Assembly (NCBI GenBank): GCA_964030475.1
Contig: CAXIPT010000011.1
Location: 2,631,938 to 2,695,937 of the forward strand
Source of the DNA: Tethya wilhelma
Taxonomy: Eukaryota; Porifera; Demospongiae; Tethyida; Tethyidae
Length of the DNA stretch: 64,000 nucleotides
Direction of reading: 5' to 3'
Part shown: one piece after another, positions 1 to 11,646 of the stretch
How positions within the stretch are numbered: the stretch's first letter is position 1
Layout of the letters: every line of letters starts with the position of its first letter
Program-made: the position numbers and the translations under genes
Notes under the pieces: generated by a model
Told to the model about the DNA's origin: nothing
What the model saw: the letters and a program-made list of their open reading frames with translations, nothing else
Databases searched by the model: none

Positions 1-1240
1 CTTAATAACAGTATGATACACAATAATACAAAATGATTCAGTTAACTGTTCCATAGCTGCCAACACATCAGAGTACCTTCTCTCAGGGGACCCAAATATG
101 CTGTAAATAAGGTATATACGCTTTTCCATCTTCCAAACATCTTGATAATGCCACTCCTCTCGTAGTTGCTGTGCTACAGCTGCGACCAGATTCATCAAGA
201 CCAACCTCATGGAGTCTCCTTCATACATGCTCCACAAAACAAAGACCTTGTAAAGAGCTGTCAAACCTAAAGAGTAGACCTGGTGCATCCCCTCTTCTCA
301 CCAGGAGCATTGCTGCCACAGGATACAACATAGAAGCTGTTCTACCAAATGTACAAGTCGATGTCCTGCCTGAACGGAACTGCTTCAGTGATACCTTCAA
401 CATGCTTAGATCATCCATACTGTCCACAGTGATGTCGCTGAAATTGAGATGAACCTTTGGGTCATAGCCCTCATCACTAGGAGCTGTCATTTCTCCAACA
501 CGCAAAAATGCTAGGCAGCATGCTGCCCACAACACCCTAATATCCCACTCATCTACTTGACCATTTTATACTTGCTTTACAGTATATCTGAGGTAATTGG
601 CAGTTGAGGCTTCTGACCACACTTCTCAGCTTCACTTTTCTTGATCCCTCTCAGCACATATTTCAGCTTAGGTGATGCCCCACTCTGAAATATATCAGGT
701 GCATCAGATTCGTTTAATAAATGCCTTACGGCTGACAAGTACACTTTAATTAAGCGATGCTTTGGCCCCTGGGATGAGTCAAGGAACACAACATGACTCA
801 TCAATGTTCCTGAGGGGATGGCTGGCCACTGCAGCTGGAACCATAATATGAAGGCACCACATCCCCACACCCCCGATGCGTCTGATGTGACTGTTGCTTG
901 GGGAATAGCCCTACACACACTCGAAATCAAACTTGCTCTATTCCATTCAGAAACAAAGGTCTCCCATCAAGCCAAGTCTGACCTGAACTCCTGACATGAT
1001 GCTGAAGCTCCTTCGGCACTTTAATCATCCTCCTTAAGAAGAAACACCCAGTTAAAAGCTTAAACAAACCTTCTTGATTTGAACTTCTGCAGCAACACCT
1101 TGAGTCTATCTAAGGCAATCGCAGCTCCATAGCTAGTGTGTCCAGTAGTAGTCTTTACATTGATTAGTTCCTGCTCTGCCCATTTCATAGATGGGAGACA
1201 TTTTCTATCTAGAGCACACCAGCTGAATATCTCACACATA
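1..1240 (-). pseudogene. DIRS/Ngaro-like retrotransposon relic (RNase H and tyrosine recombinase)
   Basis: Reading leftwards, the frame at 930-577 begins with an RNase H-like stretch (VTSDASGVWGCGA), continues into the N-terminal part of a tyrosine recombinase (KVYLSAVRHL, then LRGIKKSE and PITSDIL), and is followed at 535-221 by MLWAACCLAFLRVGEM, typical of the catalytic domain of DIRS-order recombinases. Beyond 221 a shifted frame gives a degraded C-terminal part (VGLDESG...STATTRGVALSRCLEDGKAY). The order RNase H then recombinase is diagnostic of DIRS-order elements, which use a tyrosine recombinase instead of a DDE integrase. Sequence at 930-1230 encodes the connecting reverse transcriptase/RNase H region in broken frames (KVPKELQHHV). 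At least three frame breaks make this a dead copy. It runs off the left edge, so its terminal repeats are not visible. DIRS versus Ngaro is not resolved. Confidence 0.75.
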
Positions 1241-1395
1241 ATTATTTAACTTTCTACAAATTCATCTATCATACCTCTTACTAACTAGTATTATGAATAT
1301 TTTAATGACTGAAGCCTTCTCAGTGATCTGCATAATTAATTCTTCATAAATTACTGTATGATAAGTCATATGACAAAAGAATACACTTGAGGCAT

Positions 1396-1426
<31 letters not shown>

Positions 1427-2895
1427 TTCCATGGTGATAGTACTTAGCAGATTCAGGCTCAGTTAGATATAAGCACTGGGTACCAAATATTTTTCCTTAA
1501 TTAGTAAGATACAATTTGGAGTTGAAATAACCTAAAGCGTTGGATGAGTCCTTGTCACCGGTCTGCTCTACTATGCTTTGTGAAATGGAGTCATCAGAAT
1601 CTGTCTGTTTTTATTTTGTCTCTCCCTTTGCTAGTCAAGCTCCTCTTCTTCAGCATCTTTTGCAATCACATTAATATTGCTTATGTAACTAAGCAACAGT
1701 TATATCAGATCACAAGACTATAAAGAGACATTGGTTGCGGTCAGCTGTGCTATCTGCTTATCTACCTGGCCAGCACCAAAGTCCGATGGCTGGTTTTTCA
1801 GATGTATTATCACAACCCTTCACATATACGTAGCTGACTTTGTGTGTTAAAGAGTCCATTATTTGTAAGTGCTGACAATTTTGAGCTTAAAACTTGTCCT
1901 ATTTCTCTGAGTTTTCAGCTTTAAATCCTTCATATAGCTGACTACTGCCAGGATGTAAAAGTAATAATTATGTTCATCATGATTACAATAGTTGTTGTTA
2001 TTATAGTAACTGTTATTAATTGTTACTAAGAGTTGAACCTTGGGTGGGCTTCTTTGCTCCTGTCACTATAATCATAGAGCAGCTCTTCTCCAACATTGAT
2101 GTCTCTTTTTATGAGCTAACAATACCAAACACCTTTTGTACTATGTTAGCATTTTTTTCAAATGCTTTATCATTCTCCCATGTTTGATAATAGTAACCAT
2201 GTAGTGTTTATTGTTAATTTTTCAAAATGTTTCTGAAAAATTGCAGTGCATTCATTAGGTGAATTCATACTAATGACTTGATTCTGTTCCATTGTCTGGG
2301 TATTGATGGTAGTGTACTGAGGATAAATACAAACTTATGTTGTATGCTTTGCTGCACCCTAGCTATATGGCAATAATAACAATAAATTATCTGCATACAT
2401 ATAACATGTCACCTCTATATCAGTGTGATTTGCCCAATGGAACTGATCAATCACAAATTTAGTTTCCATACAGTAGTCACAGCAATTTCAAAGGTGACAG
2501 CTGAGTTGGAGAAACACATTTCAAGAATTAACAATAGCTACTTGTAAATGCTCAAAAAGCACTGTAAAAGCAGTGTTCAGTGACTCGCATACTATATCAT
2601 CTTATCAGTTTCATATATACCTCTTTCTCGTAGTGCAGGAAAGTAAGATAGTGAACAAATTACATTTTCTTCTGGTAATGACATGATTTCAGCAGTATAG
2701 TCGGAATGGAGTTAGTGATTTTGTAATTAATTCATTTAGGGTGGGAAACATTGCATAGTCTTTCACATCCAGAAACAACCTAAAAAGAACCGAAGAGCTA
2801 GATTGTAATTTCTCCATTTTCTGAAAAAACAATACGAACAAGTTATATAATCAACTTGCTTGAATAAAAATTTCATATAGCATACAAATAAGTAG
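1241..2895. other. AT-rich stretch without a recognisable gene
   Basis: No ORF of convincing composition and no repeat family shared with the rest of the window, apart from the TA microsatellite listed separately. Confidence 0.5.
1396..1428. repeat. (TA)n microsatellite
   Basis: About 15 uninterrupted TA units in an AT-rich background. Confidence 0.9.
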
Positions 2896-3110
2896 AATTC
2901 CCAGTAGTACTGTGTACATAGGAATCACACAGATGGCCCATTAGTGTAACAAATATTCACTAAGGCTTAGCTAATTTTTTTTCTAAATAAAAAGCCTAAA
3001 ACCATTACTAAAGTACAAACTAAACTATGCCAAACCTCCAATTTTCTCCATTCTATTCTTATTCTTCTTGATTTATCGCCCATTTTAGAAGATGATTCTT
3101 GAATATGCCA
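2896..3110 (+). mobile_element. Hairpin-end repeat family alpha, copy 1 (degraded)
   Basis: Begins attcccagtagtac (a damaged version of the family end CCCAGTACGGTAGTACTGGG), followed by the family landmarks gatggcccattag, aaaaagcctaaaaccat and caaacctccaattttctcc. Homology to the other seven copies fades near 3110, where putative LTR sequence of the neighbouring gypsy relic begins. This is the most diverged copy. Direction is given with the hairpin end as the left end. Confidence 0.8.
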
Positions 3111-3131
3111 GTCAGTAAGTTCTATACTTAT

Positions 3132-3298
3132 GTTGTGTACTGACTCGCACGCGTACAACAATAGAATAACAACTTGTTATATGGATAGCAACTCAGAAGC
3201 AGTGCACTGCAATCAGGAAATAGAAAACACGCATGCGAACTACATTACATAACCACAAACAGTAGAGTAGTCTATAATGATAGCTCAGTATCTCACAA
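3132..3298 (-). repeat. Possible short LTR of the adjacent Ty3/gypsy relic
   Basis: Just downstream of the integrase, the minus strand has a purine run (AAGAGAAGAGGGA) resembling a polypurine tract, followed by TGTGAGATACTGAGC. Reading on, GTACACAACA at about 3141-3132 would give a TG...CA bounded LTR of about 167 bp. No second LTR is available for comparison because the element is 5' truncated, so the boundaries are inference. Confidence 0.4.
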
Positions 3299-4815
3299 TC
3301 CCTCTTCTCTTAAGTTTGGAAGTTATCTGGAGGTTGACTAACTCGTGTAGACCTTCGTACAACTGGAGTCGGTTGTTCCAATCAGTTCCTTCATCAGTGT
3401 CCACTGGTCTCTGACATTCTGTTTGTTCAACAGTAGAATCGGGCCATGACTCGAACTCACTCTCATGGTGGTGAGAGTCTGACATACCATCAGTAGGTAG
3501 CTGGGTTTTGCTATGAATTTAATGATCCATGTGTCTCCTCCATGTTCTGCCATCATCAAGAAGAACCTTCACCATAGTACTTCCTTCTTTCTCAGTAACT
3601 CGTCCAAGTAACCATTTCAGACCGTGTCTAAAATTCTGACTGAGTACTCTGTCACCTACTTCAAAGCTTCTGGAATGTCGGTGTTGGTCACTGTTCTCTT
3701 TCTGAGCAACCAACCTATCCTTCACCTGCTTCTGAGTGTTAGGATACAGCAAATCTAGATGAGTTCGGATTCTGCGACCCATTAACAGTTCTAACGGTGC
3801 AATCCCTGTAGTTGCTTGTGGTGTCACTCGATACTTAAATAAGAATCTTGTCAGTTTCACTTCCAATGGTCCATCCATTTTCTTCAACCCTTGTTTGACC
3901 TTTTGGACGGCTCGCTCTGCAAGTCCATTTGAGGATGGACAATATGGAGTTGAGCACACATGCTTTACTCCATTTGACGAGATAAACTGTTTGAACTCTT
4001 GTGATGTGAAGACAGTACCATTGTCAGATACTAAAACTTCCGGCAATCCATGTGCTGCAAATGTTTCTCTGAGTTTATGAATAGTTTTATGACAGACGAT
4101 GTAGAAGATACATTATGAACATCTATCTACTTGGAATAGGCATCCACAATGATTAGCAATGTTTTGCCATTGACAGCTCCAGCATGGTCCACGTGGATGC
4201 AGCTCCATGGCTTCTCAGGCCAGCTCCACTGCTGCATCGGAGCTTTTGGTGGCATTTTCCTGTTTTGTTGACAATTAGTACAGTTACGAACCTTCTCTTC
4301 AAGGTCTTCATTCAGTCGGGGCCACCACACGTAGCTTCTTGCAAACGTCTTCATCTTTTCAATTACTGGATGTCCTTCATGGATCTTGTCCACTACTTGC
4401 AACCGTAGTTGGGGTGGAACGATGACTCTCGCTCCCCACAGAACACAACCCTGTTCCACACTGAGCTCTCCACGTCTCTGATGATATGGCTTCAACAATA
4501 GATCATCAACTGTTTCTGGCCACCCTTGTAGGGCAAACTTGTGAACTTTCGCCAGAGTGGAGTCTCTTCTTGTCCATGCTCTATTGTGGTCAGAGGTCAC
4601 TAATGAAGCATTCAGTCTTTCCATCAGTAGCACTGTCTCGCCGGGCATTGGTACGTACTTCTTTGTCTATACTAGCGGAAGGCGTCTCAAACCATCTGCA
4701 TTACCCTGGTCTACTCCAGGTCGATGCACAATAGAGTATCGGTAGCCACTCAACATCAACGCCCAACGTTGAATCCTAGCAGATGCTCTCGCTGGAATCC
4801 CTTGACCAAACAGGG
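3299..4815 (-). pseudogene. Ty3/gypsy pol relic: RNase H end and integrase
   Basis: The frame starts abruptly at 4815 with the C-terminal part of gypsy RNase H (QRWALMLSGYRYSIVHRPG, DGLRRLPL). The integrase follows: an HHCC zinc finger (HEGH, CTNC) near 4350-4270, first catalytic Asp in HVDHAG, second in VSDNGTVF, and Glu in SSNGLAERAVQ, so the DDE triad is kept. The usual integrase tail runs to about 3340. Visible lesions are a stop where most relatives have another residue (after RLPLV, near 4668), a TAG replacing the Trp codon after DAYSK (near 4128), and a frameshift near 4080 before TFAAHGLPE. The protease, reverse transcriptase and gag are missing because the copy is truncated at 4815. 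It cannot be functional. Confidence 0.9.
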
Positions 4816-5512
4816 TAGTTTACTCTATGTACATTACATGATACACTTGAGAGTACTGCTAGGTTTACTATCATGTACATCTGGTATTTTCAGGAGTGTA
4901 AACTGTTGTAAATGAACTAACATTCAACAGTGTAGTGTACTTTACTGTATATGTGTAGTGTACAGAGCAGTAAATTAGATGTAAGCCACATGTATATTAC
5001 TGTACGATGCCTTTGTCAGTAGCAAGCCCATACAAAATAGCTGGCTGACACTTCTTACATTGCTAGCTGTCATTTCTACCGTTTATTTCCAAGCTACAGC
5101 GCTCGCAATCGCTGGACCGCACTCATGAACGTTAGCAAAGAGGGGTCAAAGGTCAGGAAATCGATCACGTGCACTAATTAGTGGGTGTGGCACCTTAAAA
5201 TTTTGAGTAAGTTAGATAGTTTAGATCCACTGCCTGAGGACTCAGGGATGGTGTTGCATCTTTCAGGGCCTTTAGCTCATCTTGGGACAAGCATGAATTT
5301 CTCCTCAATGCAGGGCTGCCAAGTCTCACGGATTTTCCGTGAGTGTCACTAATTTGATACTCACCTCAAGGTCTCACTGAAAGAGTAGAAATCCTCACGG
5401 AAACTATTTCTTGCGGCATTTTGTAAATATTCTTGCATTGTACTTGTAGCTACTTGTCTAATTATAAATGAATATGGACTTTGAACCGAAAAATTGAAAA
5501 AAGCGGGACTGC
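4816..5512. other. No gene seen
   Basis: Flank between the gypsy truncation point and the hAT-like gene. It holds a small inverted repeat near 5310-5400 (tctcacggattttccgtgag) but no ORF or family I recognise. Confidence 0.4.
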
Positions 5513-5923
5513 ATGAATATGGCTACATCAAGCAGTCACCTCAAGTTCTCAGGCGATGAGAGTGGACTCAGTGATAGTGAGTTAGTAGGAATTTCTAAGG
5601 CTAAAAAGGCAAAACTCTCTGGAGCTCATAAGTATATATAAAACTAAGTTTAGCAAAGATTGGACCAAGCAGTGGAAGTTCGTTGCTGCTGTTCCTCAAG
5701 ATCCACATTCTTTTAGATGCATGTTGTGCTTAAAGACCCTGAAATGTAGCCATATGGGAATCGCAGATGTAAAATCTCACAGATCAGGAAAGAATCATCA
5801 GCAAATTGCGGCACAAATGGCAAAGCTACCTCAACTAAACTACTTCACTAAACCTGATCCATTGTCAGAAAAAGTCAGTAATAAGCTATAAGCCCAGTAA
5901 TGTTTTCAGTGTTCCAATTACTT

Positions 5924-6124
5924 TATAGCGGGAAATTTTCATGGGGGAAAATTTTTGCGAATTTCACGGTTTGGCAGCTTTCCGCGAAAATTTCCCCTCA
6001 CGAAATTTGTAAGGTATGTGGTCATCACGTATAGTTGAGACGCAATCTACGAAAATTTTCCGCGCGAATTTCTATTCAAGCCGAAAACGCAAAAATTTTC
6101 CCCCACGAAAATTTCACACTATAC
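5924..6124. mobile_element. Short TIR element (MITE) inside the hAT-like gene
   Basis: Two inverted ends share about 36 bp (core GAAATTTTCRTGGGGGAAAA followed by TTTTTGCG) and are separated by about 120 bp. The outermost bases read TATAG on both ends, compatible with a TA target duplication. It lies between two coding parts of the hAT-like gene, in presumed intron sequence. No coding capacity. Confidence 0.7.
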
Positions 6125-6857
6125 GGTATTTCATCTTGTGTGCAGATTATGAGAGCTGAGGTGAAGTTTACATAATCTAACTTTAGCAATGTCTGACCAT
6201 CTAACACCACTTGTAAGAGATGTTTTCAGTGATAGCCAAATTGCAAAGAAGTATGCCAGTCGGAGAACTAAATCAACTTCGATTCTCAACCTTGCTATAG
6301 CCCCCTTTTTCCGCGGTTAGTTAATTGTACATGAATAATATTATACATAATGATTATGTAGTTGGATTCTCTGATTGAAGACATGAAAAAAGGACCGTTT
6401 AGTTTGTCAGTGGATGGATCTAACGATTCTGGACTGGAAAAACTAAATCCACTTACAGTAAGAATTTATGATATCAAGAGGAGGCAAGTAAGTACCCAGT
6501 TGCTTGACATGTGCACCCAAACTGGAAGAGAATGTGGCACAGCTTCTGCGATATTTGATAAGATTGATTTTGTACTTACATCTCTGAGCATTCCATGGGA
6601 ACATTGCGTTGGATTTGGAGTAGACAATACTAGTGTAAATGTTGGACAGCACCACTCTATTAAAAACCTTGGTTCAAGATAAAGTTAGTTCGTGCTATTT
6701 CATGGGGTGTCCTTGCCACCTAATTCACAATATTGCCAATCATGCTTCTGAAGCCTTCCACAATGTGTCTGGTATTGATATTGAAGACATCTGCTAGATT
6801 TATTTTACTGGTTCGACAAAAGTACAAAAAGAAAAAATGAGTTTTGTGGGTTCTGTC

Positions 6858-8338
6858 ATAGATAATATATTACACACCCGGGATTGGCAACTGAATAAAT
6901 TAATATCATTAGCGCGTCCACTCCGACGAACTTCCGGTTTCCTTTAAAAAAAAGCGCGCGCGTTTAGCAGCTGGCAGCTGCTGTGTAGTACTATGCAAAC
7001 TCAGTGGTACTTGAGACAAAGTGTTTTACCACAAATTGGTTTTTGCAGGAAGTGATAAATGTTCCACTGTACATTGTAACATTTGTAATTGCAGCTGCTA
7101 TATCATTCTAAATATCCTATTTATTCAGTGTTGCTTAAACAAAATAAATAACATGTAAAACTATAGTTTCAACCTCAACTAGCATGGTATAACATATCGC
7201 AGTGTGCATGCACATAATGATATTGAACTTCTTCAAGTCCGGAATGGCATGATTGAAGACAGTGGTTTTTGATTGGTTCTGAGTCGGCAGCCAATGTGCA
7301 CTTTCTGTCACAAAGCAAAAACAAAGCCTTGTCAGTAGTCGATGAGAAGTTACATGCCATGGATGAGGTACACCACATGTCATTAGCTTGGAACAGAGAT
7401 CATTAACTGTTAGAGTATCACTCCTTGTGTACGCCGAGAGTGGCAAAGACACAGTCAGTTTCAGGGCAGCTGGCAGCCCGGAGATGATCCACATAGTACC
7501 TCAGTAGCATGATACCTAAACACAAATAATATTACTAGCATCATTGTAGTACACAACACCTCTATAGTAGCAGACAGCACATCTTAAATCATGCATACCA
7601 GCATTGCTATGAAACAATAAACAACCATAAGTGAGTATAATATTTATGGCACATTATATGACACTATACACTGCTTTTACTGTACTTTCACTGTACTTTT
7701 ACTGTACTGTTATAAATGCTGTCTCATAAATGTCTCCCTCATGCAAAACTTCATTATCTTGGGATACTAAACTGGAAAAAAAAATGTTAATAGCTTGATG
7801 GACTGAGCAGATAGACCCCCCACAAAAAATCATACTTCCATAGCAACTGTTACCAGGTATAATGGAGCATTAACTTGCTTTTCTTAAGTACTTTAAAATA
7901 CTGCTTCATGAATGTCTAGCTCATGCAAAACTTCATTATAGTGAGGTACTAAAAGCACTAAGTAAATGCTAAATGCTCAACAGACTGAGCAGATAGACCC
8001 CCCACAAAAAATTTTACTATCGTAGCAACGCTAATTTCTGTTCAACAAAACGGCATTTATCTTCCAAGTATGGTAAGCACAAGTGTTTATACAAGCTAGT
8101 ATTGTGTATCACTGTACCTGTTTAGCTCCTACTACGTTCGTGGTCGACAAAACACACTACTCTTGTCTCAAGTGGCTCACTTTACCACATGGCCGCTTCC
8201 TTTGGCTTCTGCTCTACTCACTTCCTGATCTAATTAAAAAACGCGCCGGAGTGGCCGCAGCCTTATGTATGGCAGCATAGGCGCTAATGATATTAATTTA
8301 TTCAGTTGCCAATCCCGGGTGTGTAATATATTATCAAT
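6858..8338. mobile_element. Long-TIR non-autonomous element (MULE-like) inside the hAT-like transposase
   Basis: The left end starting GATAATATATTACACACCCG at 6861 is repeated inverted, without mismatch, over 55 bp at 8281-8335. Adding three bases on each side gives 58-bp TIRs with one mismatch. The flanks are then GGTTCTGTC (6849-6857) and GGTTCTGTG (8339-8347), a 9-bp TSD with one difference. Removing the insert and one copy restores the hAT frame from FCGF into CDSSYHEII. Long TIRs plus a 9-bp TSD fit Mutator-like elements. The interior has no transposase. It contains a duplicated block (about 7717-7850 and 7905-8030, both holding gactgagcagatagaccccc) and an unrecognised minus ORF of 119 codons at 7494-7135. 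Confidence 0.8.
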
Positions 8339-8576
8339 GGTTCTGTGATAGTAGTTATCACGAGATCATTCGATATGTCAGTGTGCGTTGGCTAAGCCTA
8401 GAACAAGCAGTTCAAAGAATCTTACTTTTGTACCAACCACTCCAGAGCTATTTTAAATCTGAAGATGAAAGCCAATCTAGATTTGCAAGATTGCTCCAGT
8501 TTTTTGATTATCCGATGTCAGAAGTTTACTTATTTTTCTATCACATACATACACAATAGGTAAGATAAACGCTTGA

Positions 8577-9848
8577 ATTTTTCACCTATCTTTTAGCTTG
8601 AGTGTCTTCAATGTTTCAGGAAAGCCTTTCCTTTTCACCTGAGTGGTACCACATGCAAAGATTCCGTCCTTTACCAGATCCTCCATCAACTGAGCGTTGC
8701 TAAAAAAATTGTAGAAGAAGACAGTGTGGTGTTTGTGACGTATCGGCTCTGTCAAATCTCTTACAACACGAGGACCTAGCTCTTTCTCACTGCCGTCCTC
8801 TTTTCCAGTGTATATCTGAAGGTAACTATTCTCACTGTCAGCCAAGACCCACACTTTGATACCCCTCTTGATCGGCTTCTTCGGGACGTATTGTTTCAAG
8901 GTCAAGCATCCTTGAAACTTAATCATCGCTTCGTCAACTGCCATCTCCTTATGCGGCTTGTAGAGTGTTGGTGATGTAATCAATGAGTGGCCAAATTTTA
9001 GCTAACTTGTCCCTTCTTTCTGAGCCTGAAGGTACAGAGATTGTTGTATTATCAACGAAGTGTAGGTATCGTCAAATATCTCTAAACCTATCTCTTGAAA
9101 TTCATAGGTTCAAAGTTGAAGATATATTCTGTCTTTCAGTAAAGGCAGATAGACCATTCCCATAAGAAGGTTGAAGCCGAAGAATGTCTTCAGCTCTGAT
9201 ACTGTGACTGCATGGTGTCCACTGCTCATACTTATCTTCTTCCATCATGTCTCCTCTACTATCTGTTGCAAACTTTAGGAGTGAAAAATAAACCAAACAG
9301 CTCGGAGGGAGCGTGAGGGAGAGGAACAGTGGTCCCAACATCAGAAGACAACTGCTGGTGTTGTACACTGGTCAATGTGCTAGACCATTCACTTGATGGA
9401 TAAGATTGTGTGTGTGTGTGTGTGTGTGTGTAATGAATGTATGAGTGATGTTAGTGTGTAGGGTGTACGCATGTGTTTGTTATTCTGTGTATTCAGTTTG
9501 CTAGGCCAATCACTAGGTGTGTGATGTCAGCACACAGAGATTACTTTTTCATATATTATTTTGAGTATTGTAGGTGATTACAAACTGGCTTGTTCCAAAC
9601 CTGGAATCATCCATGTATGAATCAAAGCTGGCATCATCTTGGACATCACTTTGCTCATCCTCATCCACATCAGAAAAATCTGGTAGGTCCAACTCCATAC
9701 CATACTCGTCATCACTACCTGGTCCATGCCAGTCATCCTCCATTGGCGAAAACATATCTACCACATCATCAATGTCCATCTCCTCTGCACTGTCATCCAT
9801 GACCTGCTCAGCAACCTCTTCACATGTCAGCCTTGGTCTCTTAGCCAT
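8577..9848 (-). pseudogene. piggyBac-like transposase pseudogene
   Basis: Starts at 9848 (MAKRPRLTCEEVAEQVMDD) with the acidic N-terminus typical of piggyBac transposases. The coding trail then runs through about 9560 and, after a gap with a TG repeat that may be an intron, resumes near 9340. Successive frames give EEDKYEQWTPC, ELKTFFGFNLLMGMVYLPL, LHFVDNTTISV and KLAKIWPLIDYI. The best preserved part (8983-8582) has the core: VDEAMIKFQGC, YVPKKPIKRGIKVWVLADS, a YNFFSNAQLMEDL block (usually DNFFTS), and GTTQVKRKGFP. The catalytic Asp residues in VDEAM and LADS remain; the third, in DNF, reads YNF. There are at least three frameshifts and the C-terminal third with its cysteine-rich end is absent. 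No TTAA-flanked termini seen. Confidence 0.85.
9406..9431. repeat. (TG)n microsatellite
   Basis: Uninterrupted TG dinucleotides in the gap between two coding parts of the piggyBac relic. Confidence 0.85.
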
Positions 9849-9855
9849 ATTCTAG

Positions 9856-10362
9856 TCAGTGGCGTAGCCAGCCTAGTAGGGCAAGGCCCGACCAGATATT
9901 TTGCTGCACTTACAGTTGCAATGTTCTGCTTGTTGGTTGACTGCACTGTCCTGAAGTCTGCCAGTAGTCCTGACAGTGACTGATTAATTCAATACCGTAA
10001 AGGTTAACTTTAAAAATTACCATAGTCAGCATTTTGCCACGTAGCCTGTCATTGACCAATTTGCTGCATCGAACCGCGGACGCGCGTTCTGTTGTAGCTA
10101 ATCTGGCACTTTTCTATTCTGTTGTATCTTTAATCTTTATTTTTTGGTCCAGCATGAGTAATTTGTATATTAAAAATTGCATACTGAATGTCTTAATATG
10201 AATGGTTTACTGATGTTCAAAAGTGCTGGAAATGTTCTCAGATGCCACCTCAGAGCATTAAATTTCAAAAAATTTCCTGGGGGAGCATGCCCCCAGACCC
10301 CCCTAGAAATGGCCCACCACCCAGGCCCTACTAACTTTATTTTGCTGGCTACCTTTTCTTTT
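9856..10362. mobile_element. MITE with CAGTGGCG-type ends
   Basis: Left end CAGTGGCGTAGCCAGCCTAG at about 9855; right end reads, inverted, GTAGCCAGC...GTAGGGCC near 10362, with the outermost bases lost next to a poly-T run. Internal bases include the motif ggggagcatgcccccagacc. The CAGTGGCG start resembles the delta family below, but the two are not the same element. It lies about 8 bp upstream of the piggyBac ATG, so it is unrelated in origin. Confidence 0.55.
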
Positions 10363-11646
10363 TTTTTTTTTTTACTAAATTGTCATAGAATTTTATTTCA
10401 ATAGCATTTGGGGAAAAAATATTAATACTATGCATAACATTTTTACCAACAATTACGCTTACAGAGTGAGTAACGAAGAGATTCTGCAGGAGAACAAAGG
10501 TCAGCAGCTACACCCAAGAGTGCAACAGCGTAAAATTGTTCGGTTAGTGCAGCTGCCACACAAGTGCGTACTTCGCGTTTAGACGCTAAAAATTGATGAT
10601 GCAAATGTGCGTACTCTGCGGGTAATCGGTTAAACACCATTATATGTGACATGTCAAGTAAAAAACCTGATGTTTGGGAAATTATTGTTTTTTGAGTAAA
10701 ATGCAGTTGTAGTTCAATTCGCCTTTTTTGCACGTGTGGTAACTTTGACTGTTAGCTGTAGAACTGATTATGTAGTACTACAGGTTACTTGTGTATTAGT
10801 GATTATAAAGTAGTGATCTCCTGTGAGTGTATGCATACATAAAGTTTATACCATTTGTTTTGTGTCAGTTGTTCGTGTATTGTGCTTGTGCAAAGAAGTG
10901 TTTATATTGAATTGGGTCAGCGCAATTTTTTTTTACTGCATGCCATTTGTGAGGGGTGGAGCTGCTTCTATTGCAGAGATATATATAGATGGCAATGTTA
11001 GCCTCGTTCTTTTCTATTTAGTTGCTAACATGGAGAACAGTTGCTATGCTGTGCAATAGACCGTAGTAAGATAGGCAGCTGCCACTAAAAATGATTTATT
11101 ATTCAGTGTTATTTCTGCTTTATACACTTTTGTTCACAGAATTTTGACAACACATGCACAGATAGATCAGCTAAAGCTTCTGATAGGCTTATCTAATTAA
11201 AGCACCCACATTTCTGTTCATTGGTGTTGCCTCACCCTGTACGTGATCACGTACTGGTTATAATTTTAATTCCTATATATCTCTCTCTATACTACCAAGC
11301 ACTTACCTCCTTGGGTCCAGTAGCCTAGCTTCTCTTGGGTCTTCTTTCCAAGCTACTCGCTTCTCACTAAATAATTCGCCTATTAATGTAATGCTCCACT
11401 ACCCCCCACCTGGGATAACAGGTAACTTAGATACAGCAATAGCTGTCCCCTATCCTGCGGTTTTTGCCATATTCCGCAAACTAATTCCTATACGTGTAAT
11501 ACAGATATGCACAAATTAGATGCTTAATTAACCTTTGTACCCACACCACGAGGTCAGCATTTTATTCAAAATAATACATGGTGGAAGTACACAGCTACAC
11601 TGCAACTTGGCAAAAGAAGCCAATGAGTTTGCTACACCTCAGTGCC
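10363..11646. other. No recognisable gene
   Basis: A minus-strand ORF of 96 codons (10733-10443) has no family features I can name. The rest has only short ORFs. Confidence 0.4.

Larger units (their letters stand above)
5513..8559 (+). pseudogene. hAT-like transposase pseudogene with BED-type zinc finger, split by two insertions
   Basis: First part (5513-5890): MNMATSSSHLKF, then KFSKDWTKQWKFV and a BED/C2HC-type finger (FRCMLC...SHRSGKNH). Second part (about 6150-6316): RAEVKFT and VFSDSQIAKKYA...IAPFF. A 45-nt GT..AG intron (6317-6361) joins it to 6362-6682: GPFSLSVDGSNDSGLEKLNP, then WEHCVGFGVDNTSVNVG, typical of hAT-type DDE cores. It continues frameshifted with GCPCHLIHNIANHASEAF and FYWFDKSTKR, is interrupted at 6858-8338, and resumes with SSYHEIIRYVSVRWLSLEQA and PLQSYFKSEDES, ending near 8535 where a piggyBac relic starts. 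Damage: TA slippage at about 5632, a frameshift near 6665, a TAG near 6796, and loss of the C-terminal dimerisation region. A conserved animal hAT-like family with BED finger; the exact subfamily is not certain. Confidence 0.8.

Noticed and set aside
3895..4734. Plus-strand ORFs at 3895-4080, 4184-4408 and 4486-4734
   Set aside because: Antisense shadows of the gypsy integrase.
7135..7494. 119-codon minus ORF as a transposase of the long-TIR element
   Set aside because: No catalytic motif, biased composition, too short for a MULE transposase.
9574..9855. Plus-strand Ser-rich ORF of 93 codons
   Set aside because: Antisense of the acidic piggyBac N-terminus.
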